This document shows, in pieces, positions 52,288-61,786 of a stretch of 64,000 nucleotides of DNA (positions are counted from its first letter, which is position 1; the number at the start of each line of letters is the position of its first letter). The stretch covers positions 186,001 through 250,000 of the forward strand of contig NZ_CP053452.2 of the NCBI RefSeq assembly GCF_013128195.2. Reading direction: 5' to 3'. Position numbers and translations under genes: made by a program. The DNA comes from Frigoriglobus tundricola. Its GTDB lineage: Bacteria > Planctomycetota > Planctomycetia > Gemmatales > Gemmataceae. The notes under the pieces are model-generated. The model was given only the letters and a program-made list of their open reading frames with translations. It was not told where the DNA came from and did not search any database.

Positions 52288-52308
52288 CGCTGTTACGGGG
52301 GTAACGCC
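52288..52308 (-). terminator. hairpin after the 52328-53356 gene
   Basis: GTTAC (52292-52296), four Gs, GTAAC (52301-52305), with partial pairing outside (GGCG/CGCC). It lies about 20 bases past the stop of the minus-strand gene at 52328. The 15-mer TGTTACGGGGGTAAC also occurs at 31403-31417. Confidence 0.45.
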
Positions 52309-52327
52309 CCCCGATTCGCGCTGGAGG

Positions 52328-53356
52328 TCACTTCTGGTAGATGGGCAGGTAGTGTGTGGGCACGCTCAGGATCAGCACCGCGATGGCGGTCTGGTAGTTG
52401 GGGCCGTATGCGCCCTCGCGCCCGTCCCGCCACTCGCCGTTGCCCTGTTGGCTCCGCAGCAGGGAGTCGCGCATCCGCTTGTAGTAGTCCTCCCACACCT
52501 TTCCGCCGACCTGGTTCAGCGCGTGCGCCGCGTAGTAGTGCCCGTACCAATAGTGCCCGCGGTCGTCGGACACCTTTTCCATGTACTCCACCGCCGCCCT
52601 GATGTCGTCCGCGTCGTACTTGCCGCACAGTTGCAGCACGCACACCCCGGCCGCGGTCCGGGCGTACCCGGCCCCGGCCGAGTAGGGCTGGTAGCGGTAG
52701 CCGCCGGTCCGCCGGTCGAAGCACTTGTTCACGTACTTGATGGCGTCGTCCGTCACCTTGTCCGGCACGTGGATGCCGGCGTCCTTCGCGCCCCGCAGGG
52801 CCATCACCTGCATGATGGTGACGGAGATGTCCGCCCCGGTGGGGGCCGGATCGTACCGCCAGCCGCCCTCGTTGTTCTGGGTCTTGATGATCAGCTCGAT
52901 GGCCCGCTTGGTGACCTTCTTCACGTCCTCGTCGCCGGTCGTGCCGTACACCTGGGTGAGGGCCAGCGTCGCCATGCCGTGGCAGTACATGTTGCCCCCC
53001 CGCGGGCCGACGACGTAGCCGTCGTCGCGGGCGCAGGAGCACAGGTAGCGGACGCACTTGGCGACCGCCTTGCCGTGGTCCCCCTGGTTGGGCATGTGGC
53101 CGTTCGACATGAACGCGAGCAGCACGAAACTGGTGATGGCCGTGTTGCCCCAGGACCCGTCGGCCTCCTGCCGGTCGGCGAGGTAGCGGAGCGCCTTGTC
53201 CACCGCCTTCTTGGTGGAGGCGTCCATCTTCACGTTGTCCTTGGGTACGACGCCGATCGGCTTCGCGTCGTCGGGCCGCGGCGGCTGGGTGGCGGCGGGG
53301 GCGGCGAACACCCCGGCCGCCGCGACGGCCAGCACGGACGCGAGAACGGTGCGCAT
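52328..53356 (-). CDS. secreted terpenoid-cyclase-fold (prenyltransferase/squalene oxidase repeat) protein
   Basis: 342 residues with signal peptide MRTVLASVLAVAAAGVFAAP. Alpha/alpha repeats with the QW-like signature follow: ALRYLADRQEADGSWGNTAI, KTQNNEGGWRYDPAPTGADI, FDRRTGGYRYQPYSAGAGYA and LLRSQQGNGEWRDG, all in the style of squalene-cyclase/prenyltransferase-like proteins. No DxDD motif. Such short secreted relatives are frequent in planctomycetes and have no known activity. In contrast to the protein at 17279-18301 it has no CxxCH. It is the last gene of the unit that runs down from 64000, 131 bases after the coiled-coil gene. Confidence 0.85.
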   Translation of the reverse strand: MRTVLASVLAVAAAGVFAAPAATQPPRPDDAKPIGVVPKDNVKMDASTKKAVDKALRYLADRQEADGSWGNTAITSFVLLAFMSNGHMPNQGDHGKAVAKCVRYLCSCARDDGYVVGPRGGNMYCHGMATLALTQVYGTTGDEDVKKVTKRAIELIIKTQNNEGGWRYDPAPTGADISVTIMQVMALRGAKDAGIHVPDKVTDDAIKYVNKCFDRRTGGYRYQPYSAGAGYARTAAGVCVLQLCGKYDADDIRAAVEYMEKVSDDRGHYWYGHYYAAHALNQVGGKVWEDYYKRMRDSLLRSQQGNGEWRDGREGAYGPNYQTAIAVLILSVPTHYLPIYQK

Positions 53357-53487
53357 GGCGGGCTCCGACGAGACGTTGGTTGGGGCGGGCGCCCGCCCGC
53401 GTGAAACGCGTTGCGGACGAGGGGCCGGTGAACCGACACGTTCGGTTCACCGGCCCGGCGATTGGGTTCAGCGGTTCCGGCGGGCGG

Positions 53488-56424
53488 TCACTTGCCGCCC
53501 GGTGCCGGAGCGGCCGGCTTCGCGTTCTTGATGTTGATGTTGTACTGCTTGATCAGCTCGCGGAACTCGGCGGGGAACTGCGTGTCGCCGGTCTGCTGAA
53601 CCTTGTCGCGGTCCTTGCTCCGCATCTTGATGAACGCACCGTCGCCGGTCGCCGCGGTGCCCGAGGAGGCCGCGTTCTTCAGCTTCTCGGTCCCGTTCAT
53701 GTCGCCCTCGCTCGTCCCCGCGTTCATCGGCGGTCCCATCCCCATGCCCATGCCGGGTTGCGTGCCCGTGCCGGGTTGCATGCCCATCCCCATGCCGGGT
53801 TGCATCCCCGTTCCGGCCATGGCCGTCTGACCCATGCCCGGTTGGGCGCCCGGCATGCCCTGGGCCATCGCGGCCTGGTTCAGCGCGTCGAGCGCCTGTT
53901 GCAACCCCTTGGCCGCGTCCTGCTGGTTCATGCCGGCCTCGCCGGGCATGCCCTTGCCCAACTGCTCGCCCGCTTTGCCCAACTGCTCACCGGCCTTGCC
54001 CAGTTGGTCCTGAACGGCCATCGGGGCGTTGGCCTGGGCCTGTTGGAGCGCGGCCTGCGCGGCGGCGTTGGCCTGTTGCGACTGCTGGAGGGCCTTGGTG
54101 GCGTCGAGCAGTTGCTTCTGGTCTTTCGCGAGGGTGTCGGCCGAGCCCTTGTCGCCCATCGGGGCCTGGGCCTTCATGTCGGCGGCCGCTTTCAGATCCT
54201 TGAGAGCCTTCTGCTGGTTCTCAATGGCCTTGGGCAGGTCACCCTTGTCGAGCGCCTGGGCCGCCTGTTCGGCGGACTTCGCGGCGTCGGGGAGCTTCTG
54301 GTCCGTGGCCTTCTTGGCGATTTCCTTTTGGAGCTGGGCGATGTCCGGGGTCGCCTTGTCCTTCGCCGGCTGATCGAGAGCGGTCTCGGCCATCTTCGCC
54401 TTGTCGGCGGCGTCCCGGGCCTGCTCGATCGCCTTCGCCAACTGTTCCGCGGCCTGCTGCGCATCGACCTTGTTGGGCTGGAGGGCGGCCTGATCGGTGG
54501 CCTCCTGGCCCTTCTTCTCGTCGATCTTCATCTGCACGTCCTTCGCGGCGTCGTCGAGCTTGGCGGCGGCGTCCTTGGCCTTCTCGCCGCCGGCCATCGG
54601 CATGTTCATGGCGAGATCGGTCTTGGCGCCTTCCTGCTTCGTACCGGCCTCGTCCACCTTTTTGGCGGCGTCCGGGGCGAGGTCCTGAAGCTCCTTGCCC
54701 ACGTCCTTGGTCGGCGGCGTAAGGGCCTCCTGCTTCTTGGCGATGTCGCCCGTTTCGGGCTTCTTCGGGTCGGCGGCGGCCTTGTCCGCGGCCCTCGCGA
54801 CGTCCTTCTCGTTCTTGGCGAGGTCTTCCAGCTTGGCCTTCAGCTCTTCCAGTTTGGCGATCTCGGCCCGCCGCTCTTCGATGGCCTTGGCCTGCTGCTC
54901 CAGAGCGTCCTTCGCCTTCTCGAGGGCCGCGAGCGCGTCCTTCTGGTCGGGCTTGGCGGCGTCGGGTTGCTGCTTGTCCAGCTTACCGGCCGCCTGCTTC
55001 TGGGCATCGAGCGCCTTGTTGAGCGCCTGTTTCGCGTCGGCGTTCGGCGGGAGCGGCGTTTTGGCGAGGTCGTCGGTCTTCTTCGCCACGTCCTTCTGGG
55101 CGCTGGCCGCCTCGGGCGTGCGCGCCGGGTTGTCGGCCGCCTCCTCGGTCTTGGCGTTCGTCTGCTTCTGCTCCTTGATGAGCTGCTCGACCCGTTCGAT
55201 GGCCTGCTTGGTGGCGGCCAGCGGATCGGTCTTGGCGAGTTCGGCCGCCGCGATCTGGCGGTCGAGTTCGTCCTTGGCGTTCTTGAGCCCTTCGAGCGCC
55301 TTTTCTTGCGGCTCCACCGCTCCGGCCACGTCCTTATCGCGGAGCTTGTCCTCGGCCTTCCATTGTTGAGTTTCGGCCGGTTTGATCATCGCCGCGGCCT
55401 CCGGGGCCACCGGCTCGGCGGCCTTACGGGCGTCGCGGGCGGCGAACTCGGCCTTGGCCTGCTGGTTGGCGAGTTCGTTGGCGCGAACGGTCTTCGGGTC
55501 GGCCCCGTTCCGGTTCCGGACCTCGGGCGCGGCGACCTTCTCGGCGGTGTCCTTGTTCACCTTCGTCTGGGCGTCGATGGCCTTCTCCACTTCCGCCCTC
55601 GCGGCCTTGAGCGCGTCGATGCGGCTGCCCGGCGGCGCGCGGAGCGCCGCGGCGAGGTCCTTCAGCTCCTTGGCGTGGCGGCGCTGGCGCTCGCCGGCGT
55701 CGATGAAGTTGCCGCCGCGGAGCTTGTCGGCGGTGGGGGCCATGTCGGCGGCCAGTTTGGCGCCGCGGGGCAGCGCCTCGGCCTTCTCGACGCGGGCCAG
55801 TTGCTCGGGGGTGAGCACCTTGTCGGCGACCAGACCGCTGACCTGCTTGAACACCGCACCGACCTCGGTCCGCAGGTCGCCCTGTTCGGTGGCGAGTTCC
55901 TCGCGGTCGTCCACGATGACGCGGCGGGTCGGCAGGATGCTGTTGGTGTGGGCCTCGCCGACGAGCTTGATCTGCTTCTCGGCGGCCCGCTCCAGGCGCT
56001 CGGCGGCCTCGTCCAGGTTCTTGACCACGTCGAGCTGGCCGAGCATGACCTTGAGCTGTTTCACCACCTGGACGTGCTTGGCGTAGGCGGCCTTCTGCTC
56101 CTCCGTCGCCGCCGCCGGCAGGCTCACGGCCTTTTCCAGGTGCGCGAGGACGGTCCGGATCTCGGTCTCGCTGAGCCCGCGCAGCCCCTCGGCCACGTCG
56201 CGGAGCATCTTCTGCTCGGTCCCGTCGGGCAGCCGCTGGAACATCATGACGTCGAGGGTGGACGACGCGCGGCGCGCCGCCTCGTCGATCCGCGCCTTGA
56301 TCTTCTTCTGCTCGTCCCGCTGCTTGACCGGGTCGAGGTCCTTCGACCGGGACACGGCCAGGGGAACCATCGTCACAACCAGCGCGAGGGCGGCTGCGAC
56401 CCGGCATCGGCGACCGGCGGTCAT
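53488..56424 (-). CDS. secreted 978-residue coiled-coil protein, Ala/Lys/Asp/Gln-rich
   Basis: Signal peptide RCRVAAALALVVTMVPLA at the N-terminus. The first 250 residues are mixed helix (EGLRGLSETEIRTVLAHLEK, ATEQGDLRTEVGAVFKQ). From about 260 to 830 it is an almost continuous run of charged helices rich in Ala, Lys and Asp (AKLEELKAKLEDLAKNEKDV; ALEKAKDALEQQAKAIEERR). About 830-925 is Gln/Met/Gly-rich (QLGKAGEQLGKGMPGEAGMN; GMQPGMGMGMQPGTG). The last 50 residues are globular-like (TQFPAEFRELIKQYNINIKN). I do not recognise a family; similar proteins accompany DUF4175-like and VWA proteins in planctomycetes. It could form a long rod in the periplasm. Intact despite its repetitive sequence. 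Confidence 0.85.
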   Translation of the reverse strand: MTAGRRCRVAAALALVVTMVPLAVSRSKDLDPVKQRDEQKKIKARIDEAARRASSTLDVMMFQRLPDGTEQKMLRDVAEGLRGLSETEIRTVLAHLEKAVSLPAAATEEQKAAYAKHVQVVKQLKVMLGQLDVVKNLDEAAERLERAAEKQIKLVGEAHTNSILPTRRVIVDDREELATEQGDLRTEVGAVFKQVSGLVADKVLTPEQLARVEKAEALPRGAKLAADMAPTADKLRGGNFIDAGERQRRHAKELKDLAAALRAPPGSRIDALKAARAEVEKAIDAQTKVNKDTAEKVAAPEVRNRNGADPKTVRANELANQQAKAEFAARDARKAAEPVAPEAAAMIKPAETQQWKAEDKLRDKDVAGAVEPQEKALEGLKNAKDELDRQIAAAELAKTDPLAATKQAIERVEQLIKEQKQTNAKTEEAADNPARTPEAASAQKDVAKKTDDLAKTPLPPNADAKQALNKALDAQKQAAGKLDKQQPDAAKPDQKDALAALEKAKDALEQQAKAIEERRAEIAKLEELKAKLEDLAKNEKDVARAADKAAADPKKPETGDIAKKQEALTPPTKDVGKELQDLAPDAAKKVDEAGTKQEGAKTDLAMNMPMAGGEKAKDAAAKLDDAAKDVQMKIDEKKGQEATDQAALQPNKVDAQQAAEQLAKAIEQARDAADKAKMAETALDQPAKDKATPDIAQLQKEIAKKATDQKLPDAAKSAEQAAQALDKGDLPKAIENQQKALKDLKAAADMKAQAPMGDKGSADTLAKDQKQLLDATKALQQSQQANAAAQAALQQAQANAPMAVQDQLGKAGEQLGKAGEQLGKGMPGEAGMNQQDAAKGLQQALDALNQAAMAQGMPGAQPGMGQTAMAGTGMQPGMGMGMQPGTGTQPGMGMGMGPPMNAGTSEGDMNGTEKLKNAASSGTAATGDGAFIKMRSKDRDKVQQTGDTQFPAEFRELIKQYNINIKNAKPAAPAPGGK

Positions 56425-56591
56425 CGGCGGGACCTCCTTGAGGCGGCGTGGGGCGCGGAGAGAGGCGCCCCGGTGAGAGTGAGTTAAGTATCCAACCGTA
56501 GTTCACGGAAAGCAATCCGAAACTTCGTGCCGTTACGCACCGGCGCGTTCGGTCACGCGGTTCGTCCACGGCCCGCGGCACGGGCCGGGCG

Positions 56592-58772
56592 TCACTTCTT
56601 GGGCGGCTCGGTCTCTTCCCGGAACACGTTCGCCTGGTCGGCGGTGAGTTCGCGCAACTTGTCCTGGAGCCGCTTGTTCTGTTCGTCGCGCGTCCGGATG
56701 GCGTAGGCGGCGTCTTCGGGGCTGACGACGATCTTGAGGCGGGCCTCGCGGGTGTAGCCGGCGGGCCGGTTGGGCGTCGGGTTCTTGTCGAACACCTCCA
56801 CGAACAATTCAACCGTGTCGCCGAGTTCGAGTTTCGCGTTCGTCACCCCGCCCGAGCCGTCGGGCACCTTTTTTTGCAACCCGTCGATCTCGAACATGTA
56901 GCGCCCGCCCGCCTCCAGCCCGGCCGGGACCGCCCCCGGCGCGGGCGACGGGAGCGAATAGAACTCGATGTTGGTCTTCATCCGCTCCGGCCGCTTGAGC
57001 CCGGTCAGCCCCTCCCACGACTTCTCGAACAGCCCCAGATCCGGTACGAATTTCCCGACGATTCGGGCGTCCGCCGCGATCGGCTTGAGCGCGAGCCGCT
57101 CGTACACTTTGTTCTCGGGGTCGTCCCGCGGGTGCTGGATCTTTTGAATCGTTTCCGGGTACGAGTCCGATGCGACGCCCTTGGCGAACACCCGGTACCG
57201 GATGTTCGCGCGACTGATCCCCTGCTCCGACCGGGCGCGGTAGATGACCATGACCCGCCCGCCCTCGGGCAGCGGCATCTTGTCGCCCCACTCGTAGACC
57301 CGCGGGTCGCCCTGCCCCTCGAAGTCGGCCGGGTTCGGGTGCCGGGTGGTCTCCGGCATGAAGGCGACGGCCGGCGGGCGGTCGTCCATCATGCGCACGT
57401 TGCGCCGGATGGGCACCGCATTGACGAACCCGCGGTCGTCCACCAGTTCCAGTCTGTAGGCGATCATCCGCTCGGAGGTCGGGAACGTCCACTCGGCCGC
57501 GGTCCGGTCCCCGGACACGGCCCGCGGCGGCAGCGCCGGCAGTTCGCGCTCCCGGGTGCCCTCGCCGCGCTCGACCCGGACGAGGACCGCGGACCGCACC
57601 GGCTTCGAGAACGCGGCCCCGATGCGGACCGAGGACAGCGGCAGCGCGTCCACGATCTCGCCGCGCTTCGCGCCGTCGTTCTGGCGCTCGAACACCGGGC
57701 CGTCGGGCGTGCCGTCGCGGGTGCCGAGGAACTTCGGCAGGAGCTGCCACGACTCGATCTCGACCGCCGTCGGCGGGGGCTCGAACCGGACGCGGCCCGG
57801 CCCGCGGGTGCGGCCGTTGCCCAGGCGGGCGCTGAAGTTGAAGTCGGTCGATGCCGCGGGGAGCTTCGCGCGGAAGTACGCGCCGCCGTCGGCGGCGTCG
57901 CGCTCGAACGTGAGGTCGTAGTACTCCTCGGGCTGCCCGTCCGGTTCGACCCGCAGGCGCCCGACCGTCTCGCGGTCGAAGTTGCCGGTCACCTTGTACC
58001 GGACCTCCGCCTCCGCGCCCGTGGGCCACACGTCCTGGGAGACGTTTTTCAGGTGGATCGTGCGCGGGATCTCGACGTCCGCGAGCGCCTGCCGCCGGAG
58101 CAGCACGCTTGCGAGTTCGGGCCGGGCGAGGGCGAACCCGGCCCACAGCGCGAGGACCGGGAGGGCCACCGCGGCGGCCAGGGCGAGCCGCGCGTAATTG
58201 ATCAGCTTGAGGAGGTTGTGCCGCTCGGCCAGCTCACCGGCCTCGCGCGTCACCTGGGCGATCAGCACCTTCGACATGCCCTGGGTGCGGGCGGCGGGGC
58301 GGTTGAGCTGGACGGCGGTGACGAGCCGGTGCCCGAACTCCGGGATCGCTTTCTCGGCGGAACCGGCGAGTTCGTCCACGGGCGGGGTGCGGAGCCAGGG
58401 GCGGAGCAGGAGCAGGTACGCGAGGCCACACGCGAGCAGCACCTGTGCGCCCGTGATCCCGGCGCGGAGCCACTTCGGCGTCTCGCCCAGGTGCGCGTCC
58501 GGGGACAGGCGGAGGCCGAAGTGGAGGCGCAGGCGCTCGGTGGCCCACTGTTCTTCGGCGGTCGCCGACGCGGGGGGCGCGAACACCCAGGTGGCCTTGC
58601 GGACCTTGCGCCACGATTCGGAGCCGAGGTAGCGGTCGGCGAGCCAGTCGGTGAGGCACGCGGCGGCCAGGACGGCGCCGATGATGGCGACCCACCGGCC
58701 GGCGCCCCACACGAGCCGGACCGCCCGCTCCACCGCCCGCCAGCGCTCGAGTTGTCCGAGGAGGTTCGTCAT
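56592..58772 (-). CDS. DUF4175-like membrane protein
   Basis: 726 residues. Three N-terminal membrane segments (WVAIIGAVLAAACLTDWLAD; AQVLLACGLAYLLLLRPWL; LALAAAVALPVLALWAGFAL, about residues 28-205) are followed by a large exterior part with beta-rich modules (VRYKVTGNFDRETVGRLRVE; FERDAADGGAYFRAKLPAAS; YRLELVDDRGFVNAVPIRRN) and a helical end (IRTRDEQNKRLQDKLRELTA). This layout matches the DUF4175-like family found with BatA/VWA genes. Function unknown. 167 bases separate it from the coiled-coil gene and an inverted-repeat element from the VWA gene upstream. Confidence 0.85.
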   Translation of the reverse strand: MTNLLGQLERWRAVERAVRLVWGAGRWVAIIGAVLAAACLTDWLADRYLGSESWRKVRKATWVFAPPASATAEEQWATERLRLHFGLRLSPDAHLGETPKWLRAGITGAQVLLACGLAYLLLLRPWLRTPPVDELAGSAEKAIPEFGHRLVTAVQLNRPAARTQGMSKVLIAQVTREAGELAERHNLLKLINYARLALAAAVALPVLALWAGFALARPELASVLLRRQALADVEIPRTIHLKNVSQDVWPTGAEAEVRYKVTGNFDRETVGRLRVEPDGQPEEYYDLTFERDAADGGAYFRAKLPAASTDFNFSARLGNGRTRGPGRVRFEPPPTAVEIESWQLLPKFLGTRDGTPDGPVFERQNDGAKRGEIVDALPLSSVRIGAAFSKPVRSAVLVRVERGEGTRERELPALPPRAVSGDRTAAEWTFPTSERMIAYRLELVDDRGFVNAVPIRRNVRMMDDRPPAVAFMPETTRHPNPADFEGQGDPRVYEWGDKMPLPEGGRVMVIYRARSEQGISRANIRYRVFAKGVASDSYPETIQKIQHPRDDPENKVYERLALKPIAADARIVGKFVPDLGLFEKSWEGLTGLKRPERMKTNIEFYSLPSPAPGAVPAGLEAGGRYMFEIDGLQKKVPDGSGGVTNAKLELGDTVELFVEVFDKNPTPNRPAGYTREARLKIVVSPEDAAYAIRTRDEQNKRLQDKLRELTADQANVFREETEPPKK

Positions 58773-58840
58773 TACGGTAGGTGTCCAGAAAAACTCGTCG
58801 TATCGGAATGTCGCGGACGCTGCAGATCGTCGCTATATTC

Positions 58841-59018
58841 GCCCCGAAGGCCGTCGGGTAATAGCCCGGGGCGCAAGCCCTGGGTACACGCCATCACCAC
58901 CGGAAGCCCCCGAAGGGTCGCCACAATCACCGGTGTCGCCCCTTCGGGGCTTCGTCTCGTTTCTTTAGCGAACCCAAGGGCTTGCGCCCCGGGCTATTAC
59001 CCGACGCCCCTTCGGGGC
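58841..59018. repeat. 178-bp inverted-repeat (MITE-like) element
   Basis: The left arm (58841-58885) and right arm (58972-59018) are inverted copies of about 45 bases with three differences; the core TCGGGTAATAGCCCGGGGCG is perfect. The inner 86 bases hold a smaller palindrome (GCCCCTTCGGGGC) and near-direct ATCACC repeats. It has no coding capacity and lies in the gap between two genes of one operon. The form is that of a non-autonomous repeat element. Confidence 0.75.
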
Positions 59019-59030
59019 GAACACAGGTCG

Positions 59031-61643
59031 TCAGCTCAGCCCGTTGAACTTGCGAAGGGTCCACTCCAGTGAGAGAAGCCCGATGAGCAAAAACAGCGCC
59101 CAACGGTTCCACAGCACGGTCTCGTCACGGCTGCTGTAGGGGGCGTACTGCGGCTCGATGTCCTTTGGCAGTTTGTACAGGTCTTCTTCGTGATAGAACT
59201 TCCCCGGCTTGTCCTTGCGACCGCTGTCGGCCGCGAGTTTCCTCAGCTCCTCCTCGGCCATCCCGCCGGGCGCCAGTTCGTGGTCCGGCGGCACAGTGAC
59301 GCGGTACTCCATCGTGGCCGGGGACTTGTTCTTCGGGTCCAGACTCAGTTTGAACCGCCCCGCCTTGTTAAACGGGAGCGGGGCCACGTACTCGCCGTCC
59401 TGACCGTCGAGTTTCCGCAACTTCACTGTGACGAGTCGGTCCTTGTCGTTCGGCTCCGCGTCGAGCTTCTCCAGGGTGGCGTCGAGTTCCTCGGTCGTGA
59501 GCGCCTTGAAGTTCTCGTCGAGGATGCGGGCGTACACCTGCCCGCTCTTGCCCTCGAGCGGCTCGAGCGTGTCGAGCGAGAGCTGCGTGAGCCGGGTGCC
59601 GACCAGGCGGGGCACCCCGGCCTGATACACGCACTGGCTCCAGAACCGGCCGAAGTACCGGTCGCCCTCGTTGAACCGCCAGCGCCAGGTGTCGTCGAAC
59701 CCGCAGAACAGAACGTACCCCTTGCCGAAATAGTGGCCGACCAGGAGCGGCACGGGCCGGTTGTCGGGCTCCGGCGTGCGGGCCGTCGGGTGCACGAGGA
59801 ACACCTCCGCCCCGGGTTTGAGGCGGGTCACGGGGTAGTACCACTCCAGCGGCGGCAGTTGCCGCTTCTTGCCCGCCCGGGGCGCGTCGAGCGTGAACGC
59901 CGGGTCGCGGTCGTTCACCCGCGTCAGGCGGCCCCACACCTCGAGGTTGTCGAGCGGGTCGTCCTCCAGGGCGACCAGCGGGTTGCGGATCGCGCTCGGC
60001 GCCAGCACCGGCACGAAGGGCTGGTAGTACCGGCCCTCCGGCGGCTGGATCGGCCACCGGTGCGGCTTGAGTTCGACCGGCAGCACGTCGGCCACGGACG
60101 CCCGCCCGGGTTCGCCCTCCAGCCACCCGCGCGGGACGTTCCACCGGCCGGCGATGTGGATCAGGCCGCCGCCCTCGGCGACGAAGTCCTTGATGACCTG
60201 CTGGTGGTCGGTCGAAAAGAACCGCGCCCCCACGTCGCCCAGGACGAGGAGGTCGTAATCGTTCAGGAGCTTGCGGAACTCGTCCCGGTCCAGGGCGAGG
60301 ACGCCGTTGAGTTGCCGGGTGAACTCGACCAGCCACGGGTAGCCGGACTTCATCGCCTCGCGGTCGCCCTCGGTGAGGAAGAACCGCGCGTCCACCCGGC
60401 GGTCGCGGAGCAGCGCCCGCTGGAGGAACTTGAAGTCGACCCGCGGCAGCCCGTCCACGACGAGCACCTTCAGCTTCTTGGAGATGACCTGCGTCGGCCG
60501 GACGGCCGAGTCGGTGAGCGTCTCGGCGGCGGAGCCCTCGGTGGTGACCGTTACGGTGACGGTGACCTCCGGCTTCTTGACCGCCGCGTCCTCCTTGGTG
60601 GGGGTGAACGTGAGCACCTCGCGCAGGTCCTCGCCCTCGCGCACGGGAATGTCGGGGCTGGTGGCGACCACGCGGTCGCCGAACTTCACGACGATGCTCA
60701 CCCGGCCGCCCCCGCGCAGGCCCTTGACCGCGTACCGGACGGGCACGGACACGAGGTCGTCCACGAACACGGATTCCGGCACGCCGACGTCCCGGAGCCG
60801 CAACTGGCCGAAGGACGAGCTGCCGACGCCGTAAATGTGCAGCGGGATGCCCCGGTCGCGGCACTTCGCGGCCAGGTCCGCGAAGCTCTTGTCGCTGGCG
60901 TTGTCGCGCCCGTCGGTGACCAGGACGATGGCCGCGGGCAGTTCGCCGTCGTCGCGGTTGAGCAACTCGAACGCGGCGCTGACCAGCCGGGTTTTGGGCT
61001 GCCGGGCCTCGAGCGACTTGATCCAGTCGGTCGAGACCGCGTCCCGACCGGTGCGGGCGTCGCCGAACGTGGAAATTTCGAGCGGCCCGATGGCCCGGAG
61101 CTGATTGAAAAGGCCGATCTTCGGGTTGGTGAGCGCCTCGCGGGCGACCTCGATCCGCTTCGGTCGGTCCCGCAACTGGTCTTTCGGCACGAGCGACGTG
61201 ATCGGAACGGCCGGGAGCCCCTTGTCGGCCTCGATCAGGCTGAAGGCGAGTGCGACCCGCCCCTGGTCCTCGTTCGCCGGCCGCGGGTCCGCGCTGTTCA
61301 TGCTCTCCGACACGTCGATCAGGACGGCGACCGGGCGGCGCTTGTCGCGGCCCTCGTTGACCACCCACACCGGGCGGAGGAGCAGGAACACGACCACGAG
61401 TAAGGTACACATGCGCACGCCGGCGAGAACGAGCCGGCGCGCGACGCCGAGCCGGGCGCTCTCTTTGGCGTACAGCACGGCGGCCGCGGCCACGGACGCC
61501 AGCGCCAGCAGGGCCAGCCCGATGCGGTACGCCAGGTCCTGCGCGAGCCAACCGCGGGTCTGGAGGTCGCCGTGGAACAGATCCCATAACGCGCCTAATG
61601 GCGCGGCGGCGAACGAGGCGGGCGTAGCGAACTCCGTGTTCAT
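59031..61643 (-). CDS. VWA-domain membrane protein with GATase-like region
   Basis: 870 residues from ATG at 61643, preceded by a weak GTGAG site; 78 bases of open frame upstream look non-coding. Two N-terminal membrane segments (IGLALLALASVAAAAVLYA and VRMCTLLVVVFLLLRPVWVV) lead to a VWA domain at about 104-260 with an intact MIDAS DVSES (110-114) and AIVLVTDGRDN. A central glutamine-amidotransferase-like part (LLVLGDVGARFFSTDHQQVI; EGGGLIHIAGRWNVPRG) is followed by beta-rich repeats, and a last membrane segment (WNRWALFLLIGLLSLEW). Such proteins sit in BatA-type operons, whose known relatives respond to envelope stress. Role here is unknown. Confidence 0.88.
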   Translation of the reverse strand: MNTEFATPASFAAAPLGALWDLFHGDLQTRGWLAQDLAYRIGLALLALASVAAAAVLYAKESARLGVARRLVLAGVRMCTLLVVVFLLLRPVWVVNEGRDKRRPVAVLIDVSESMNSADPRPANEDQGRVALAFSLIEADKGLPAVPITSLVPKDQLRDRPKRIEVAREALTNPKIGLFNQLRAIGPLEISTFGDARTGRDAVSTDWIKSLEARQPKTRLVSAAFELLNRDDGELPAAIVLVTDGRDNASDKSFADLAAKCRDRGIPLHIYGVGSSSFGQLRLRDVGVPESVFVDDLVSVPVRYAVKGLRGGGRVSIVVKFGDRVVATSPDIPVREGEDLREVLTFTPTKEDAAVKKPEVTVTVTVTTEGSAAETLTDSAVRPTQVISKKLKVLVVDGLPRVDFKFLQRALLRDRRVDARFFLTEGDREAMKSGYPWLVEFTRQLNGVLALDRDEFRKLLNDYDLLVLGDVGARFFSTDHQQVIKDFVAEGGGLIHIAGRWNVPRGWLEGEPGRASVADVLPVELKPHRWPIQPPEGRYYQPFVPVLAPSAIRNPLVALEDDPLDNLEVWGRLTRVNDRDPAFTLDAPRAGKKRQLPPLEWYYPVTRLKPGAEVFLVHPTARTPEPDNRPVPLLVGHYFGKGYVLFCGFDDTWRWRFNEGDRYFGRFWSQCVYQAGVPRLVGTRLTQLSLDTLEPLEGKSGQVYARILDENFKALTTEELDATLEKLDAEPNDKDRLVTVKLRKLDGQDGEYVAPLPFNKAGRFKLSLDPKNKSPATMEYRVTVPPDHELAPGGMAEEELRKLAADSGRKDKPGKFYHEEDLYKLPKDIEPQYAPYSSRDETVLWNRWALFLLIGLLSLEWTLRKFNGLS

Positions 61644-61786
61644 AAGGCTCACTCGGTCTCCTGACTCGCTGCTCCAGCAACCCACGGTGGGACGGCGCAA
61701 AGCCGTGCCCCACCCGCTCAAATCGCCCCTTCAGCGCGGCGCGGAGCCGGTGGGATGCCGCGGCGCCGCGTCCCGCCCCAGGGGGG

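Noticed and set aside
53380..56487. 1035-codon plus-strand frame opposite the coiled-coil gene
   Set aside because: Leu/Gly/Arg-rich mirror of the Ala/Lys/Asp repeats; no start signal or motifs, and the minus-strand frame fits the operon.
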